Numbered from the stretch's first letter, positions 27,795-37,297 are shown. The stretch: DNA of 64,000 bases from Corynebacterium pseudodiphtheriticum DSM 44287 (GCF_000688415.1 NZ_JIAH01000011.1:1-64000), one strand, 5' to 3'. Notes: generated by a model from the letters alone, not told the origin. Numbers and translations: made by a program.

Positions 27795-28526
27795 CTAATC
27801 TAGCTCTCGCAAGGGGGCAGAAAAAGCCGCGGTAATCCAGCCCGGATCGGTAATCGCGGTTCCGGCAATGATCGCATCAGCGCCCTGCTCAATACCTTGC
27901 GCGACTGCCGGTGGGCTATGGAACCGCCCTTCCCCAATCACGAATGCATCTGCCCCCACCAGTGCACGCCCTTGTGCAAGGCAGGCGAAATCCGGCCCCA
28001 CAGTTTTCTCCCGGTGTTCGGTGTAACCAGCCAGCGTCGTCGAGATGATATCCGCACCATCGCTATGCGCCGCCGCCATTTCTTCTGGGGTCGCGCAATC
28101 AGCCATAATCACCGCACCCAGTTCGTGCGCTAATTTCACCAGCTCAGCAAAACTAGAACCGTCAGGACGCTCACGCAAGGTGGCATCGGCGCAAACCACC
28201 GCTGCCCCCGCAGCAACCACATTGCGCACAGACTCACGCGTTGGCGTGATGTAAACGCCAGTATCGCCTTCTTTGGTCAAGCCAAACACCGGCACGTCGA
28301 CTGCACTGGCGATAGACGCAATATCTTCTACCCCACCATATCCACCACAGCGAATCGCTGGTGCTCCGCCATCGACGCAGGCACGCGCCACGTGAGTCAG
28401 CGTATGGGTATCGCGCATCGCATGCCCATCAGGAGCTTGTACCGAAACCACGAGTTTGCCACGCACGGCGGTAATGATTTCTTGCCGACGACCGGCGATA
28501 TCACTGGCCTGAAAATTAAAAGGCAT
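27795..28526 (-). CDS. nanE: N-acetylmannosamine-6-phosphate 2-epimerase
   Basis: Converts ManNAc-6P to GlcNAc-6P. The 243-aa barrel has L-V-V-S-V-Q-A near residue 25, the A-I-R-C-G-G strand near 57, F-G-L-T-K near 82, M-A-D-C-A-T near 141, G-Y-T at about 165, and G-E-G-R-F and A-G-T-A-I-T phosphate-site motifs. The catalytic Lys (in L-T-K) is present. It is the third gene of nanA-nanK-nanE and is separated from nanK by 152 bases that hold a four-unit repeat. Confidence 0.93.
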   Translation of the reverse strand: MPFNFQASDIAGRRQEIITAVRGKLVVSVQAPDGHAMRDTHTLTHVARACVDGGAPAIRCGGYGGVEDIASIASAVDVPVFGLTKEGDTGVYITPTRESVRNVVAAGAAVVCADATLRERPDGSSFAELVKLAHELGAVIMADCATPEEMAAAHSDGADIISTTLAGYTEHREKTVGPDFACLAQGRALVGADAFVIGEGRFHSPPAVAQGIEQGADAIIAGTAITDPGWITAAFSAPLRELD

Positions 28527-28566
28527 AGCTTTTGCGCCCTTTCTGGTGTGAGGTGTTTAGGTATGT

Positions 28567-28634
28567 GGGGTAACTAAGTTCTTGAGGTAACTCAAGCCTT
28601 AAGGTGACTCAAGCGTTGGGATAACTGAGCCGGT
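28567..28634. repeat. Four tandem 17-bp repeats between nanK and nanE
   Basis: Units begin at 28567, 28584, 28601 and 28618 with consensus gaggtaactcaagcctt. The second unit with its flank forms CTTGAG-GTAA-CTCAAG, a perfect 6-bp stem (28581-28596). The array lies in the otherwise empty 152-bp gap, so it could act on nanE expression, but it has no T-run and no obvious promoter. Confidence 0.75.
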
Positions 28635-28678
28635 GAAAACTGCTCCTGTGAGAAAACCAAACGGTCTTCTCATCACAA

Positions 28679-29683
28679 CTATTCCGCATACTCGCGGGCA
28701 TAAGCAGCTGCACCTATCAATGGCGCGAGTCTGCCTAGCTCAGAATCCACGATTGGTAGTCGTTGCGCAGAATCCACCGTCCATTGCGCGAACCCAGCGC
28801 GCAGCGCACCTAAAATCGGTTCGCCGAGCCCACCAACCCCGCCGCCGATGATGATGCCATCGATATCGAGCGCAAAAGCGAGCCCGGCCAGCGCACGCCC
28901 AAAACCGCGCATATTGCCATCAATCACGTCAAATGCCAGGCGATCTCCGGCATGATAGCGCTTCATGATCTCTGGAAGGCTCAGGTCATCGGGTCCGGCA
29001 GGGTGGTCCCAAGCGATACGCCCGGCATAGTCTGCATCAGCCGCGAGCACGTTGTAATAGCGCGCTAGGGAGTTTCCGGAGCAAGTGTTTTCTACCCTTT
29101 CGGCCATGCCCCGCAGATCTGCCACGAGTAACTCCGAAAATTCACCGGTGGAACCGGAGGTTCCGGTTTGTAATTCTCCGTTGTCGACGATGGCTCCGCC
29201 GACGCCTGTGCCCAGCGAAAGATAGATCACGCGGCCAGTAATACCGCGTCCGGCACCGAAGTTGTGCTCACCGAACGCCCAAATGCGCACGTCGTTGTGA
29301 CATGCTACGGGCACATTCGTGTGACGAGCGATAATGTCTTCGATGATGGTTCCTTGCCAACCAGGAACCGTGGGGCCCGAACGGAGTATGGTTCCACTCG
29401 GCCCGCGAACAATGCCCGGCGCACCGACGCCGATGCGGTCTGGCTCGACCCCCGCTTCACGAGCTGCTGCTAATGCGATGCCGACAGCTTTGTCGAACTC
29501 CGCAGCTAGCGAAGAACCTTGTGGTTGTGCAGGTACGGATCCCGCAGCAATGGTTTCAGTTGGGCTGTTGTCGTGGACGATGCCGTAGGCGATTTTCGTA
29601 CCACCGATATCGAAGCACAGAGTGCTCGGTGCGCTCGGCGCACTCAGTGCGCTCTGTGTCGGGATGCTGTTTTGCACCTGCAC
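28679..29683 (-). CDS. nanK: ROK-family N-acetylmannosamine kinase
   Basis: Phosphorylates ManNAc at O6 using ATP. The 334-aa protein has the ROK phosphate motif D-I-G-G-T-K near residue 25, A-P-G-I-V, the sugar-binding H-N-D-V near 140, G-T-G-V-G-G and the G-G-G-V-G adenosine motif. The zinc-binding C-x-C-G-x-x-G-C cluster seen in many ROK kinases is not visible. GTG 29683 follows the nanA stop by two bases. The first 20 residues are coded by a GC-rich microsatellite giving Ala-Pro-Ser repeats, so the true start could be internal. Confidence 0.9.
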   Translation of the reverse strand: MQVQNSIPTQSALSAPSAPSTLCFDIGGTKIAYGIVHDNSPTETIAAGSVPAQPQGSSLAAEFDKAVGIALAAAREAGVEPDRIGVGAPGIVRGPSGTILRSGPTVPGWQGTIIEDIIARHTNVPVACHNDVRIWAFGEHNFGAGRGITGRVIYLSLGTGVGGAIVDNGELQTGTSGSTGEFSELLVADLRGMAERVENTCSGNSLARYYNVLAADADYAGRIAWDHPAGPDDLSLPEIMKRYHAGDRLAFDVIDGNMRGFGRALAGLAFALDIDGIIIGGGVGGLGEPILGALRAGFAQWTVDSAQRLPIVDSELGRLAPLIGAAAYAREYAE

Positions 29684-29685
29684 TG

Positions 29686-30627
29686 TTACACACCGTGGCT
29701 GAATTCATCAACGATGGCTGCGACCCGCGCATGTTCGTCGTCGTTAAGCGGCATGTGCGTAGGTGCCATGCGGGGGGAAGCAAAGATACCCAGATGGTGC
29801 AGTGCAGATTTGAATCCACCCAGCCCTGCCGCCGAGCCGCCCATCCGCGAGCCGTCGCCAACAAATGCTACGGCCATGAGCTTGTTGATGCGTTCTTGGA
29901 TTTCGACGGCTTGTTCCCAGTTTTTCGCCCGGCACGTCTCGTGCAGTTGTACGTAGGCGTAGGGGTCAACATTGCCCAGGCCTGGCACGACGCCATCGCA
30001 GCCACCCAAGTAGGCGTAGTCCACGGTCATTTCCGAGCCGGTGAGTACGACGAAGTTTTCTAGCTGGGCTGTTTTGCGCGCGGCAACAACGGCGCGGGTG
30101 TAGTCATCCTTACCGCCGGAGTCTTTGATGCCTGCCAGCACTCCTTCTTGGGCCAGACGAATCAGCATAGGAATCTCCAGCACCACATTGACGGAGACCG
30201 GCAGGTTGTAGGCGAATAGCTTCAAGTCAGGTGCTGCAGCGTGTAGCTGGCGGAAGTGTTCTTCGATTTCGTTTGCGTGGGTGCGTACGTAAAACGGTGC
30301 GGTAGCTACCAGGGCATCGACGCCTCGTTCGCGCGCATCAGCGACGTGTTCCAGGCAGCGTGGGGTGGTCATGTCGATGACGCCAGCAGCGACGGGCAGG
30401 CGACCAGCGTTTTGGTCAATGATGGTGTCCAGGACGATCTGCCGGTTTTCTCGGGTCAAAAAAGCGACCTCTGCCGAAGAGCCGAGTGCGAACAAGCCAT
30501 GAATGCCGGCTTTGATCATCCGCTCTACTTGTGCGCGCAGCGAATCCGTATCAATGGAGAAATCCTCATTAAACGGGGTGACGATTGGGGGCACTACGCC
30601 GTGAAATGGCGCGATGGATTCTGACAT
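29686..30627 (-). CDS. nanA: N-acetylneuraminate lyase
   Basis: Class-I aldolase that splits sialic acid to ManNAc and pyruvate. The 313-aa DHDPS-fold protein shows G-S-S-A-E near residue 47, the catalytic Tyr in A-Y-N-L-P-V near 140 and the Schiff-base Lys in G-I-K-D-S-G-G near 168. The sequence resembles both NanA and dihydrodipicolinate synthase; the neighbours decide. ATG 30627 has CAGGAG eight bases upstream, so the open frame to 30684 is not used. Confidence 0.9.
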   Translation of the reverse strand: MSESIAPFHGVVPPIVTPFNEDFSIDTDSLRAQVERMIKAGIHGLFALGSSAEVAFLTRENRQIVLDTIIDQNAGRLPVAAGVIDMTTPRCLEHVADARERGVDALVATAPFYVRTHANEIEEHFRQLHAAAPDLKLFAYNLPVSVNVVLEIPMLIRLAQEGVLAGIKDSGGKDDYTRAVVAARKTAQLENFVVLTGSEMTVDYAYLGGCDGVVPGLGNVDPYAYVQLHETCRAKNWEQAVEIQERINKLMAVAFVGDGSRMGGSAAGLGGFKSALHHLGIFASPRMAPTHMPLNDDEHARVAAIVDEFSHGV

Positions 30628-30679
30628 TTCTTCTGCTCCTGACAATCCAGACAATTGGTGCACAATCTTTTCAGTAAAC

Positions 30680-30698
30680 ATCATACGTCTTATGTCTG
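30680..30698 (-). promoter_or_regulatory. nanA promoter with second candidate NanR operator
   Basis: On the minus strand CAGACATAAGAC (plus 30687-30698) ends one base before a -10 TATGAT (30680-30685). The siaE operator matches CAGACATNNGAC and also ends one base before its -10, so both sequence and position agree. The nagA promoter must lie in the same 150-bp divergent region. Confidence 0.6.
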
Positions 30699-30780
30699 CA
30701 TGGGGTAGAATTCACAATTAAACGTTTCTCCGGTCAACATCTCAACCGGTCACTAGCTAAAGAGAATACTCAGGAGAATG

Positions 30781-31965
30781 ATGCCCCCCTCTCCCACCGC
30801 CGCCGACCACGGCTTTCCGCGCCACCTAGAAGGTCGCCTTGTCACCGCACACGCTGTCTGGGATAACACCCGCATTACTATCGATGAAGCCGGTGTCGTC
30901 AGCACTGTCGAACAAACACCGGGCATTGGCGACATCACCTGGGTGCCGGGCTTTGTCGATTTGCACAATCACGGCGGAGATTCCGGCGCTTTCCCTTCTG
31001 GAACCACCGAAGATTGCCGTCGCGCAGCACGGTACCACCGCACACACGGCACCACGACATTGCTGGCCAGCTTGGTTTCTGCCACCGGCGATGAATTGGC
31101 CCGGCAAGCACACCGCCTCCACCCACTAGTGGGAGAAGGCCTGATTCACGGCATCCACATGGAAGGCCCGTTCGTCAATCCGGGTAAATGCGGCGCCCAA
31201 AACCCAGCCAAAATCATGCCTGGTAATCCTGATGTCTTCGCCCGCGTCATCGATGCCTCAAACAACACAGTCCGGTCAATCACCTTTGCGCCAGAAACCG
31301 ATCACGTCGACGAACTCCTCCAGCTATGCGCAAACCACAACATCATCGCCTCCTTGGGGCACACCAACGCGGATTACGCCACCACCTCTGCCGTAATAAC
31401 ACGGGCTAGAGAACTTGGCGTAACCGTTACCGCCACCCACCTGTTTAATGCGATGCCTCCGATTCACCACCGCGAGCCTGGTGCGGCAGCCGCCTGCATC
31501 ACCGCTGCCCGACACGGGCAGGCGCACCTGGAAATCATCGGTGACGGAGTGCACTTAGCCGATGGAACCGTCGACATGATCATGGCCGGTGGTAATCCCT
31601 CTGCCTTTGCCATCACCGATGCCATGGAAGCAGCCGGACTTGCCGACGGCAGCTATAAGCTCGGCGGACTTGACGTGACAGTCAACACTGCAGTAGCCCG
31701 TCTGACCACCACAGATGGCAGCACCGGCAGCATTGCTGGCGGCACCACCACTCTGCTGGAACAGTTCACCCGCTTCGCCGCACGTCACAGCCTGCCAGAA
31801 GCTGTGGCTTTTACTTCGAGCAATGCCCACGCGGTCCTGGGCCAACCCACAACTCTGCAAGACTCCACCAAGCCCGAAGACCCCACAGCGATCGTCGGCA
31901 AGCCAATCGACCTCGTCGGAATCGCCCCAAACCACACCATCCATGCGGTGCATTCAGCCCGCTGA
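30781..31965 (+). CDS. nagA: N-acetylglucosamine-6-phosphate deacetylase
   Basis: Removes acetate from GlcNAc-6P. The 394-aa amidohydrolase has the metal motif D-L-H-N-H near residue 58, H-M-E-G-P-F near 122, L-G-H-T-N near 190, T-H-L-F-N-A-M near 210 and the catalytic Asp in I-T-D-A-M near 275. ATG 30781 is four bases after AGGAG; the ATG directly before it (30778) is only one base away. It is divergent from nanA and followed by nagB. Confidence 0.93.
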   Translation: MPPSPTAADHGFPRHLEGRLVTAHAVWDNTRITIDEAGVVSTVEQTPGIGDITWVPGFVDLHNHGGDSGAFPSGTTEDCRRAARYHRTHGTTTLLASLVSATGDELARQAHRLHPLVGEGLIHGIHMEGPFVNPGKCGAQNPAKIMPGNPDVFARVIDASNNTVRSITFAPETDHVDELLQLCANHNIIASLGHTNADYATTSAVITRARELGVTVTATHLFNAMPPIHHREPGAAAACITAARHGQAHLEIIGDGVHLADGTVDMIMAGGNPSAFAITDAMEAAGLADGSYKLGGLDVTVNTAVARLTTTDGSTGSIAGGTTTLLEQFTRFAARHSLPEAVAFTSSNAHAVLGQPTTLQDSTKPEDPTAIVGKPIDLVGIAPNHTIHAVHSAR

Positions 31966-32004
31966 ATTTACTGCTTATAACGAAAGACTGCCAGGAACCC
32001 CATC

Positions 32005-32778
32005 ATGGAAATACTCATTCGCGCCACCCCAGACGCTGTTGCCAAACAAGCAGCTGACATCATCGCAGGCTATGCCCGGAGTGGTTCGGTGCTAGGCCTA
32101 GCAACCGGATCAACACCAATCGCGACCTACCAAGAGCTCATCCGCCGACACCAACGCGAAGGGCTAAGCTTCGCTGGCTGCAAAGTTTTCATGCTCGATG
32201 AATACTTGGGCCTCGATCCACAACACGAGCAATCCTATGCCCGTACTATCCGCCGCGAGTTCACCGAGCACATCGACATCAACGATGCCGACGTCTTCTC
32301 CCCATCCGGCAACAGCGAAGACCCACTAGCCGCCGCTGCCGCATACGAGCAGCACATCACCAGTGAGCACGTGGCCATCCAACTCCTCGGCATCGGCACC
32401 AACGGACACATTGGTTTTAACGAGCCCACGTCGTCACTGAATTCCGTGACCCGAATGAAAACCCTGCACCCACAAACCATTCAAGACAACGCACGTTTTT
32501 TCGATGACGCCGAAGAAGTACCCACCCACGTGCTTACCCAAGGTTTGGCCACCATCCGCCGCGCCGGGCACCTGTTGCTGGTTGCTACCGGCGCTAGCAA
32601 GGCAGCCGCGGTTGCGGCAACAGTGGAAGGACCACTGTCGTCGATGTGCCCGGCCTCCACGTTGCAGCTACACCCGCACGCGACAGTGCTGATCGACGAA
32701 GAAGCTGCCGCACAGTTGACCTTCCGCGAGTATTACCAGTACGCAGACCAAAATAAGCCGGCGTTCCAGGGATATTAA
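32005..32778 (+). CDS. nagB: Glucosamine-6-phosphate deaminase
   Basis: Converts GlcN-6P to fructose-6P and ammonia, the last step from sialic acid to glycolysis. The 257-aa protein has G-L-A-T-G-S-T-P near residue 32, the catalytic M-L-D-E-Y near 65, [13 protein letters not shown] near 130 and a C-terminal T-V-L-I-D-E strand. The family's allosteric C-terminal extension is short. It begins 39 bases after nagA. Confidence 0.95.
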   Translation: MEILIRATPDAVAKQAADIIAGYARSGSVLGLATGSTPIATYQELIRRHQREGLSFAGCKVFMLDEYLGLDPQHEQSYARTIRREFTEHIDINDADVFSPSGNSEDPLAAAAAYEQHITSEHVAIQLLGIGTNGHIGFNEPTSSLNSVTRMKTLHPQTIQDNARFFDDAEEVPTHVLTQGLATIRRAGHLLLVATGASKAAAVAATVEGPLSSMCPASTLQLHPHATVLIDEEAAAQLTFREYYQYADQNKPAFQGY

Positions 32779-32832
32779 ACCCCACCGTGATTGCGCACAC
32801 ATCACCGAACGCAACCATATAAGGTATGAGCT

Positions 32833-35754
32833 ATGAAAAAGCTCCTCACGCCCAATCCACAAAGTTACGGTCAGCCCGAGAATTCGGCGCCGCAGAGTGA
32901 TGCCGTGCCCGCCAGCCATCTGCACACCGATAAACAGCAGCTTGTCGACGACTTGCGCGCGATCGTCGGTCCGGAAAACGTGCACGCACGTATTAGCGAC
33001 ATAGTCCGCTTTGCTTCCGACGGCGGCCCGTACCGCTTGCTCCCGCAGGTCATCGTCGCACCGCGCAATACGAAGGATCTCTCGCGCGTGATGCGCTATG
33101 CCACCGATCATGGCCGAAATATCACTTTCCGCTCTGCTGGCACTTCACTCAACGGCCAGGCTCAGGGCGATGATCTGTTGGTGGATCTAAAAACCCACCT
33201 CACTGGCATGGAAGTTCGCGAAGGCGGCAAGGTGTTGTGGTCGCGCCCAGGCGTGGTCTTGGGCGATGCTCAGGCAGTACTAGGCCGAAAGGGTTTTATG
33301 CTCGGGCCGGATCCTGGTTCTACCTCGGTCTGTACCATCGGCGGCGTTCTTGCCAACAATGCTGGTGGTATGCGCTGTCGGCTGGAAAACGACAGCTACC
33401 ACAGCATCCGGCAGGCGGAATTCGTGTTACCATCCGGCACAATCGTGAACACGCGCGCCGGTGACGCGAAATTCCGCTCCCAGGAACCGGAACTGCACGC
33501 TGGCCTGCTGCAACTGCGTGACAAGATCCGCAGCGACGAGCAGTTGGTTACACACTTGCGCGAGAAATTCTCCATCCGCAATACCAACGGTCTGCGCCTT
33601 GATGCTTTCTTGGATGAGGATGAACCAGTTCGCATCCTGATGCGTTTATTAGTTGGTTCCGAAGGCATTTTCGGTGCTTTTACCGAATGTGAGCTCGACA
33701 CTGTTGCCTTACCGAAGAAGAAAGCTGTCTCCTGGGTCCAACTTCCGGACCTTTACCAGGCCGCTAATTACGTGGCACCGCTCATGGAAACTGGCGCCTG
33801 GGCCTGCGAATTGATGGTCGCGCCGGTGATGAAAAAATCCGTGGAGAACTTCGACCAAGCGCCAGCTGGCTGGGCCGATATCTCCGACGAATCCGCCGCC
33901 CTGCTGCTCGAAGTCGGTGGCGCCGATGACGAGGAGCTGGCCGATGCCATGGATCGTGTCAAAGATGTGCTTGCCGACGCCGAGCTGGGCGCTGAACTGG
34001 AATTCCTCACCAGTGATTCAGACATTCGCGGTGCCTGGGCTATCCGTAATGGGCTGTTCGGGCTACTAGGTGCCGACCGGCCGCAAGGATCCGCACTGAT
34101 CACCGAGGATGTTTGTTTCCCACCAGCACAAATCGGTGCGGCTGCAGCTGATTTGCTGCATTTACTCTCCCACTACGGTTACCCGGAAATGGTCATGGGC
34201 CATGCCGCCTTCGGTAACCTGCATTTCTTCCTCATCCCGGAATTTGATGATCCGAAAGAAAAAGAGAAATACGCCGAATTCCTGCGTGAGCTCGCGGATC
34301 TAGTCATCGATAAATACAACGGTTCGCTGAAAGCCGAGCACGGCACGGGCATCAACATGGCACCGTTCGTGCGCCAAGAATGGGGCGATGCGGCCTGGAA
34401 TTTGATGTGGGAGGCCAAACAACTGATCGATCCCACCGCGATGCTGGCCCCAGATGTGAAGCTAACCCACCGCACGGATAACCACCTGCATAACTTCAAA
34501 TCTTTCCCGCGTGTGGAAGCAGAGATCAACCCATGTGTGGAATGCGGTTTCTGCGAGCCAGTGTGCCCATCACGGCACGCAACAGTCACTCCACGACAGC
34601 GCATCGTACTGCGCCGAGAGATGGCCCGGCAAGCTCCAGGGTCCCCGGTGCTGCAGCAGTTGCAGAAAGAATACCAGTATGATGCCGTCGATATGTGCGC
34701 TGCCGACGGCACCTGTGCTATCCCCTGCCCCATCAGCATTGATACCGGTGCAGTGATGAAAAACCTGCGCGCCAAGCAGACCACCCCGCGCGCGGAAAAG
34801 GTCGCTTTGACCACCGCCGAAAAATGGGATGTCGTGGAAAAGCTCGCACGCGCTGGCATTATCAGTGCTAATAAGGTTGGAGAAAAAGCCGCTGGTTGGG
34901 CAGCAAACATGGCCCGCACGGTGATCAACCCAGACTTAGTGCCTGCAGTACCGGGCGCATTGCCCCAGGCAGCTAGCCGTTTGCCCGCGACCGAACGAGC
35001 CGGTGCCAACGCGGTGTATTTCCCGGCATGTGTGAACCGAATTTTTGGGCGCCCAGCTGGCTCAGACCCAGATACCGTCGATTTGCCACGTGCCATGGTG
35101 GAGCTTGCCCGCCGCAGCGGCCAGTCGTTGTGGATTCCAGACGACGTCACCGGTTTCTGCTGCGGCACACCGTGGTCGTCGAAGGGTTACCAGGATGGCT
35201 TCAGCCACCAGGCGCATGCAATCGTGCGCAAGTTCCACGAATGGTCCGATGGGGGCAGGTTGCCGATCATCATCGATGCCTCGAGCTGCACCCATGGCTT
35301 GCTATCTGGTGTGCCCGAAGTACTAGACGCAAACACGCAACAGCTTTACGACGAACTACACATCATCGACATCGTGGAATGGTTGCATAAAGACGTCATC
35401 GACTACCTTCCTATCCATCACGACATGGGCACCATCGCAGTTCATCCGGCCTGTTCCACGCAACACATGGGCCAGACGGAGGCACTGGTAGCTGTGGCTA
35501 ATCACGCCGGCCAAGCCAGCGTACCGTTTGGTGCAATGTGTTGCGGCACCGCCGGTGACCGTGGCCTGTTGCACCCTGAATTGGTGGAATCCGCCACCCG
35601 CGAGGAACGCACTGGGCTGGATGCCCGGCATTATGACGCGTTTGTATCCTCAAACCGCACGTGCGAGATGGGCTTGGATGTAGTCGCCGGCTATCAGTTC
35701 GATTCCGTTGCCGTACTGCTCGAAAAAGCTTCCCGTCCGGTGGTTACGCCGTAA
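32833..35754 (+). CDS. FAD-binding dehydrogenase with Fe-S domain (GlcD/D-lactate dehydrogenase type)
   Basis: A 973-aa membrane-associated 2-hydroxyacid oxidase. The FAD_binding_4 domain is at about residues 75-260 (R-S-A-G-T-S-L-N-G-Q-A near 101, G-G-V-L-A-N-N-A-G-G-M near 172) and the FAD-linked oxidase C domain at about 300-545. Next comes a ferredoxin-type region with C-V-E-C-G-F-C-E-P-V-C-P near 563 and C-A-A-D-G-T-C-A-I-P-C-P near 622. Two CCG segments follow: C-C-G-T-P-W near 776 and C-C-G-T-A-G near 900. Such one-chain enzymes oxidise D-lactate, glycolate or 2-hydroxyglutarate and pass electrons to quinone; the substrate cannot be told. A lactate permease lies 11 kb away. Confidence 0.85.
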   Translation: MKKLLTPNPQSYGQPENSAPQSDAVPASHLHTDKQQLVDDLRAIVGPENVHARISDIVRFASDGGPYRLLPQVIVAPRNTKDLSRVMRYATDHGRNITFRSAGTSLNGQAQGDDLLVDLKTHLTGMEVREGGKVLWSRPGVVLGDAQAVLGRKGFMLGPDPGSTSVCTIGGVLANNAGGMRCRLENDSYHSIRQAEFVLPSGTIVNTRAGDAKFRSQEPELHAGLLQLRDKIRSDEQLVTHLREKFSIRNTNGLRLDAFLDEDEPVRILMRLLVGSEGIFGAFTECELDTVALPKKKAVSWVQLPDLYQAANYVAPLMETGAWACELMVAPVMKKSVENFDQAPAGWADISDESAALLLEVGGADDEELADAMDRVKDVLADAELGAELEFLTSDSDIRGAWAIRNGLFGLLGADRPQGSALITEDVCFPPAQIGAAAADLLHLLSHYGYPEMVMGHAAFGNLHFFLIPEFDDPKEKEKYAEFLRELADLVIDKYNGSLKAEHGTGINMAPFVRQEWGDAAWNLMWEAKQLIDPTAMLAPDVKLTHRTDNHLHNFKSFPRVEAEINPCVECGFCEPVCPSRHATVTPRQRIVLRREMARQAPGSPVLQQLQKEYQYDAVDMCAADGTCAIPCPISIDTGAVMKNLRAKQTTPRAEKVALTTAEKWDVVEKLARAGIISANKVGEKAAGWAANMARTVINPDLVPAVPGALPQAASRLPATERAGANAVYFPACVNRIFGRPAGSDPDTVDLPRAMVELARRSGQSLWIPDDVTGFCCGTPWSSKGYQDGFSHQAHAIVRKFHEWSDGGRLPIIIDASSCTHGLLSGVPEVLDANTQQLYDELHIIDIVEWLHKDVIDYLPIHHDMGTIAVHPACSTQHMGQTEALVAVANHAGQASVPFGAMCCGTAGDRGLLHPELVESATREERTGLDARHYDAFVSSNRTCEMGLDVVAGYQFDSVAVLLEKASRPVVTP

Positions 35755-35906
35755 CTTTCTGTCGTTCTGGCGCTGGTACCAACCAGACTGATTGACGACG
35801 CCGGAAAAAACAGGGAACCACCGCTGGCCTGCGACAGTCCAATGTTGCTGTAACCATGAAACGCAGATGCTGCCAATTAACGCAGCAAGCCAGCGAAAGG
35901 ATTCCC

Positions 35907-36590
35907 GTGACGGCACCAACTATTGCCCCAGCAGCGCCTTTAACCACCACAACCGGCACCATTGAGACCGGCCCCACTACGGCCAGGCCCCCACAAGCGC
36001 TAGCCAAATGCGTTCCTCTTATGCGACCGGGTTCCTGGGTGGACCAGCGCGGTTTAAGCGACGACGGATTCTGTGATTCTCTAGCTCACCTACCTTTGTC
36101 CCGCACCACTGCAGTGACACTCAGCGTCGATGATATGACCTTGAGCCACCGAGCGTTATCTGAATTCAACCTGCCCATGCGTCAGGCCTGGGATTTAGCC
36201 GCGGACAACGTCTTGCGAGCCGCCCACACACCGGAAGGCACCCAGTTCTGGACCCGTCCTGCCACACGACTCTTAGGTGGCAGCGCCCCACCAGGGCTAC
36301 AGCTTCGCTCCTCCCCTGTTCCAGCTACCAGCTGGTTGGCTCACCCGCTTTTGCTGTCCGTGATGCACGACCACGTAGCACGGTTGTTAGGAAGCAGCGC
36401 TTTGATTTTCCTGGCTCCCAACACCGATACGCTGGTTGCGCTCACCGGTTGCTCGATTTCTACAGCAACTTCCTGGTTGCGGGTTGCAGCCGAACATACC
36501 CAGCCCGCATCGCAATTTTTCGGCTCCACAGATTTGCTCTGCGCTTCGCCACTGGTGGCAGCGCACGGGTTCCCCACAGAGTTGTGCTGA
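35907..36590 (+). CDS. Hypothetical protein, possibly DUF1444-like
   Basis: A 227-aa soluble protein. GTG 35907 has AAAGGA five bases upstream, which places it 17 codons inside the longest open frame. The N-terminus is Thr/Pro/Ala-rich; the core has W-D-L-A-A-D-N-V-L and, later, L-A-H-P-L-L-L-S-V, a pattern that reminds of YtpQ/DUF1444 proteins, followed by a helix-strand region (F-L-A-P-N-T-D-T-L-V-A-L). No catalytic residues are evident. Its stop codon lies in the first of three 28-bp repeats. Confidence 0.6.
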   Translation: MTAPTIAPAAPLTTTTGTIETGPTTARPPQALAKCVPLMRPGSWVDQRGLSDDGFCDSLAHLPLSRTTAVTLSVDDMTLSHRALSEFNLPMRQAWDLAADNVLRAAHTPEGTQFWTRPATRLLGGSAPPGLQLRSSPVPATSWLAHPLLLSVMHDHVARLLGSSALIFLAPNTDTLVALTGCSISTATSWLRVAAEHTQPASQFFGSTDLLCASPLVAAHGFPTELC

Positions 36591-36655
36591 CTAGGTTTCG
36601 CCGATTTGGTTGTGCTGATTAACTTGTGTTCATTAAGTTGTGCTGATTAGCCTCG
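36581..36655. repeat. Three 28-bp repeats between two convergent stop codons
   Basis: gttgtgctga occurs at 36581, 36609 and 36637, an exact 28-bp period with partly conserved flanks. The first copy contains the stop codon of the rightward gene (36588-36590) and the third abuts the stop of the leftward S4 gene (36647-36649). Confidence 0.85.
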
Positions 36656-37045
36656 TCGTTTCCCGGTGAATTTCTCCATCTCACGGCGGTCTTTTTTCGT
36701 CGGGCGCCCAGCACCTGGGTCCCGCTTAGGCACGCTGGGCTGCAGCGGCTTCGGTGGCGCCGGCGGTGAATAATCGATATAACAATGCTCCGCAATCCTC
36801 GCACCCACGCGTTTAGATACGGTCGCGTTAATCTCCAAACGGAATTCACGATCGTCTTTCCACACCGTGATCCGCAAACCTGGAACCACCGGTGTGGAGG
36901 GTTTAGCTACCTTGTCGCCGATCAGCACATGGCCTGCTTTCACAGCTTTGGTGGCTTCTGCCCGCGTTTTAAAAAAGCGTGTCGACCACAGCCAGGCGTC
37001 AATACGCACGGGTGCCGCCGAGGGTTCATTCGCCTTCGCAGTCAT
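36647..37045 (-). CDS. S4-domain RNA-binding protein (Hsp15/RqcP-like)
   Basis: A 132-aa protein with an S4 fold at about residues 13-70 (R-I-D-A-W-L-W-S-T-R-F-F-K-T-R, A-G-H-V-L-I-G-D-K-V-A-K-P) and a basic Pro/Lys/Arg-rich tail. The family binds stalled 50S-peptidyl-tRNA complexes and takes part in ribosome rescue. Length and motif match HslR-type proteins. ATG 37045 is nine bases after the upstream small membrane protein gene. Confidence 0.85.
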   Translation of the reverse strand: MTAKANEPSAAPVRIDAWLWSTRFFKTRAEATKAVKAGHVLIGDKVAKPSTPVVPGLRITVWKDDREFRLEINATVSKRVGARIAEHCYIDYSPPAPPKPLQPSVPKRDPGAGRPTKKDRREMEKFTGKRRG

Positions 37046-37054
37046 AAAAAAACT

Positions 37055-37291
37055 CTAGTAATGGTCCTTATGGTTAACGATCTTGCGCACCTTGTTGTAG
37101 TTGTACACGCCACCGACCACAGCAACGATAAAGCCCAAAATCAACCAGAATGACGAGCTAGAAAACAAGAACGCGAACAATACGCCACCACCAATTCCGG
37201 CACCGACGCTAATCAGTCCGTTCTTGGAGTACTTGCGTACAGCCGCCTTGCGCCTGTCAATAGGGTTATGCGAAGTTGGTTGCATGCTCAT
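37055..37291 (-). CDS. Small membrane protein
   Basis: A 78-aa protein with a basic N-terminal segment (D-R-R-K-A-A-V-R-K-Y), two hydrophobic helices (about 26-43 and 46-64) separated by a Ser run, and a Lys/His-rich C-terminus. Starts at ATG 37291 or 37285. It lies six bases after the YigZ gene. No family recognised. Confidence 0.7.
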   Translation of the reverse strand: MSMQPTSHNPIDRRKAAVRKYSKNGLISVGAGIGGGVLFAFLFSSSSFWLILGFIVAVVGGVYNYNKVRKIVNHKDHY

Positions 37292-37297
37292 GGACGT

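Noticed and set aside
34179-35168. 329-codon minus-strand frame opposite the FAD/Fe-S dehydrogenase
   Set aside because: Antisense shadow of a gene whose domains are all visible on the other strand.
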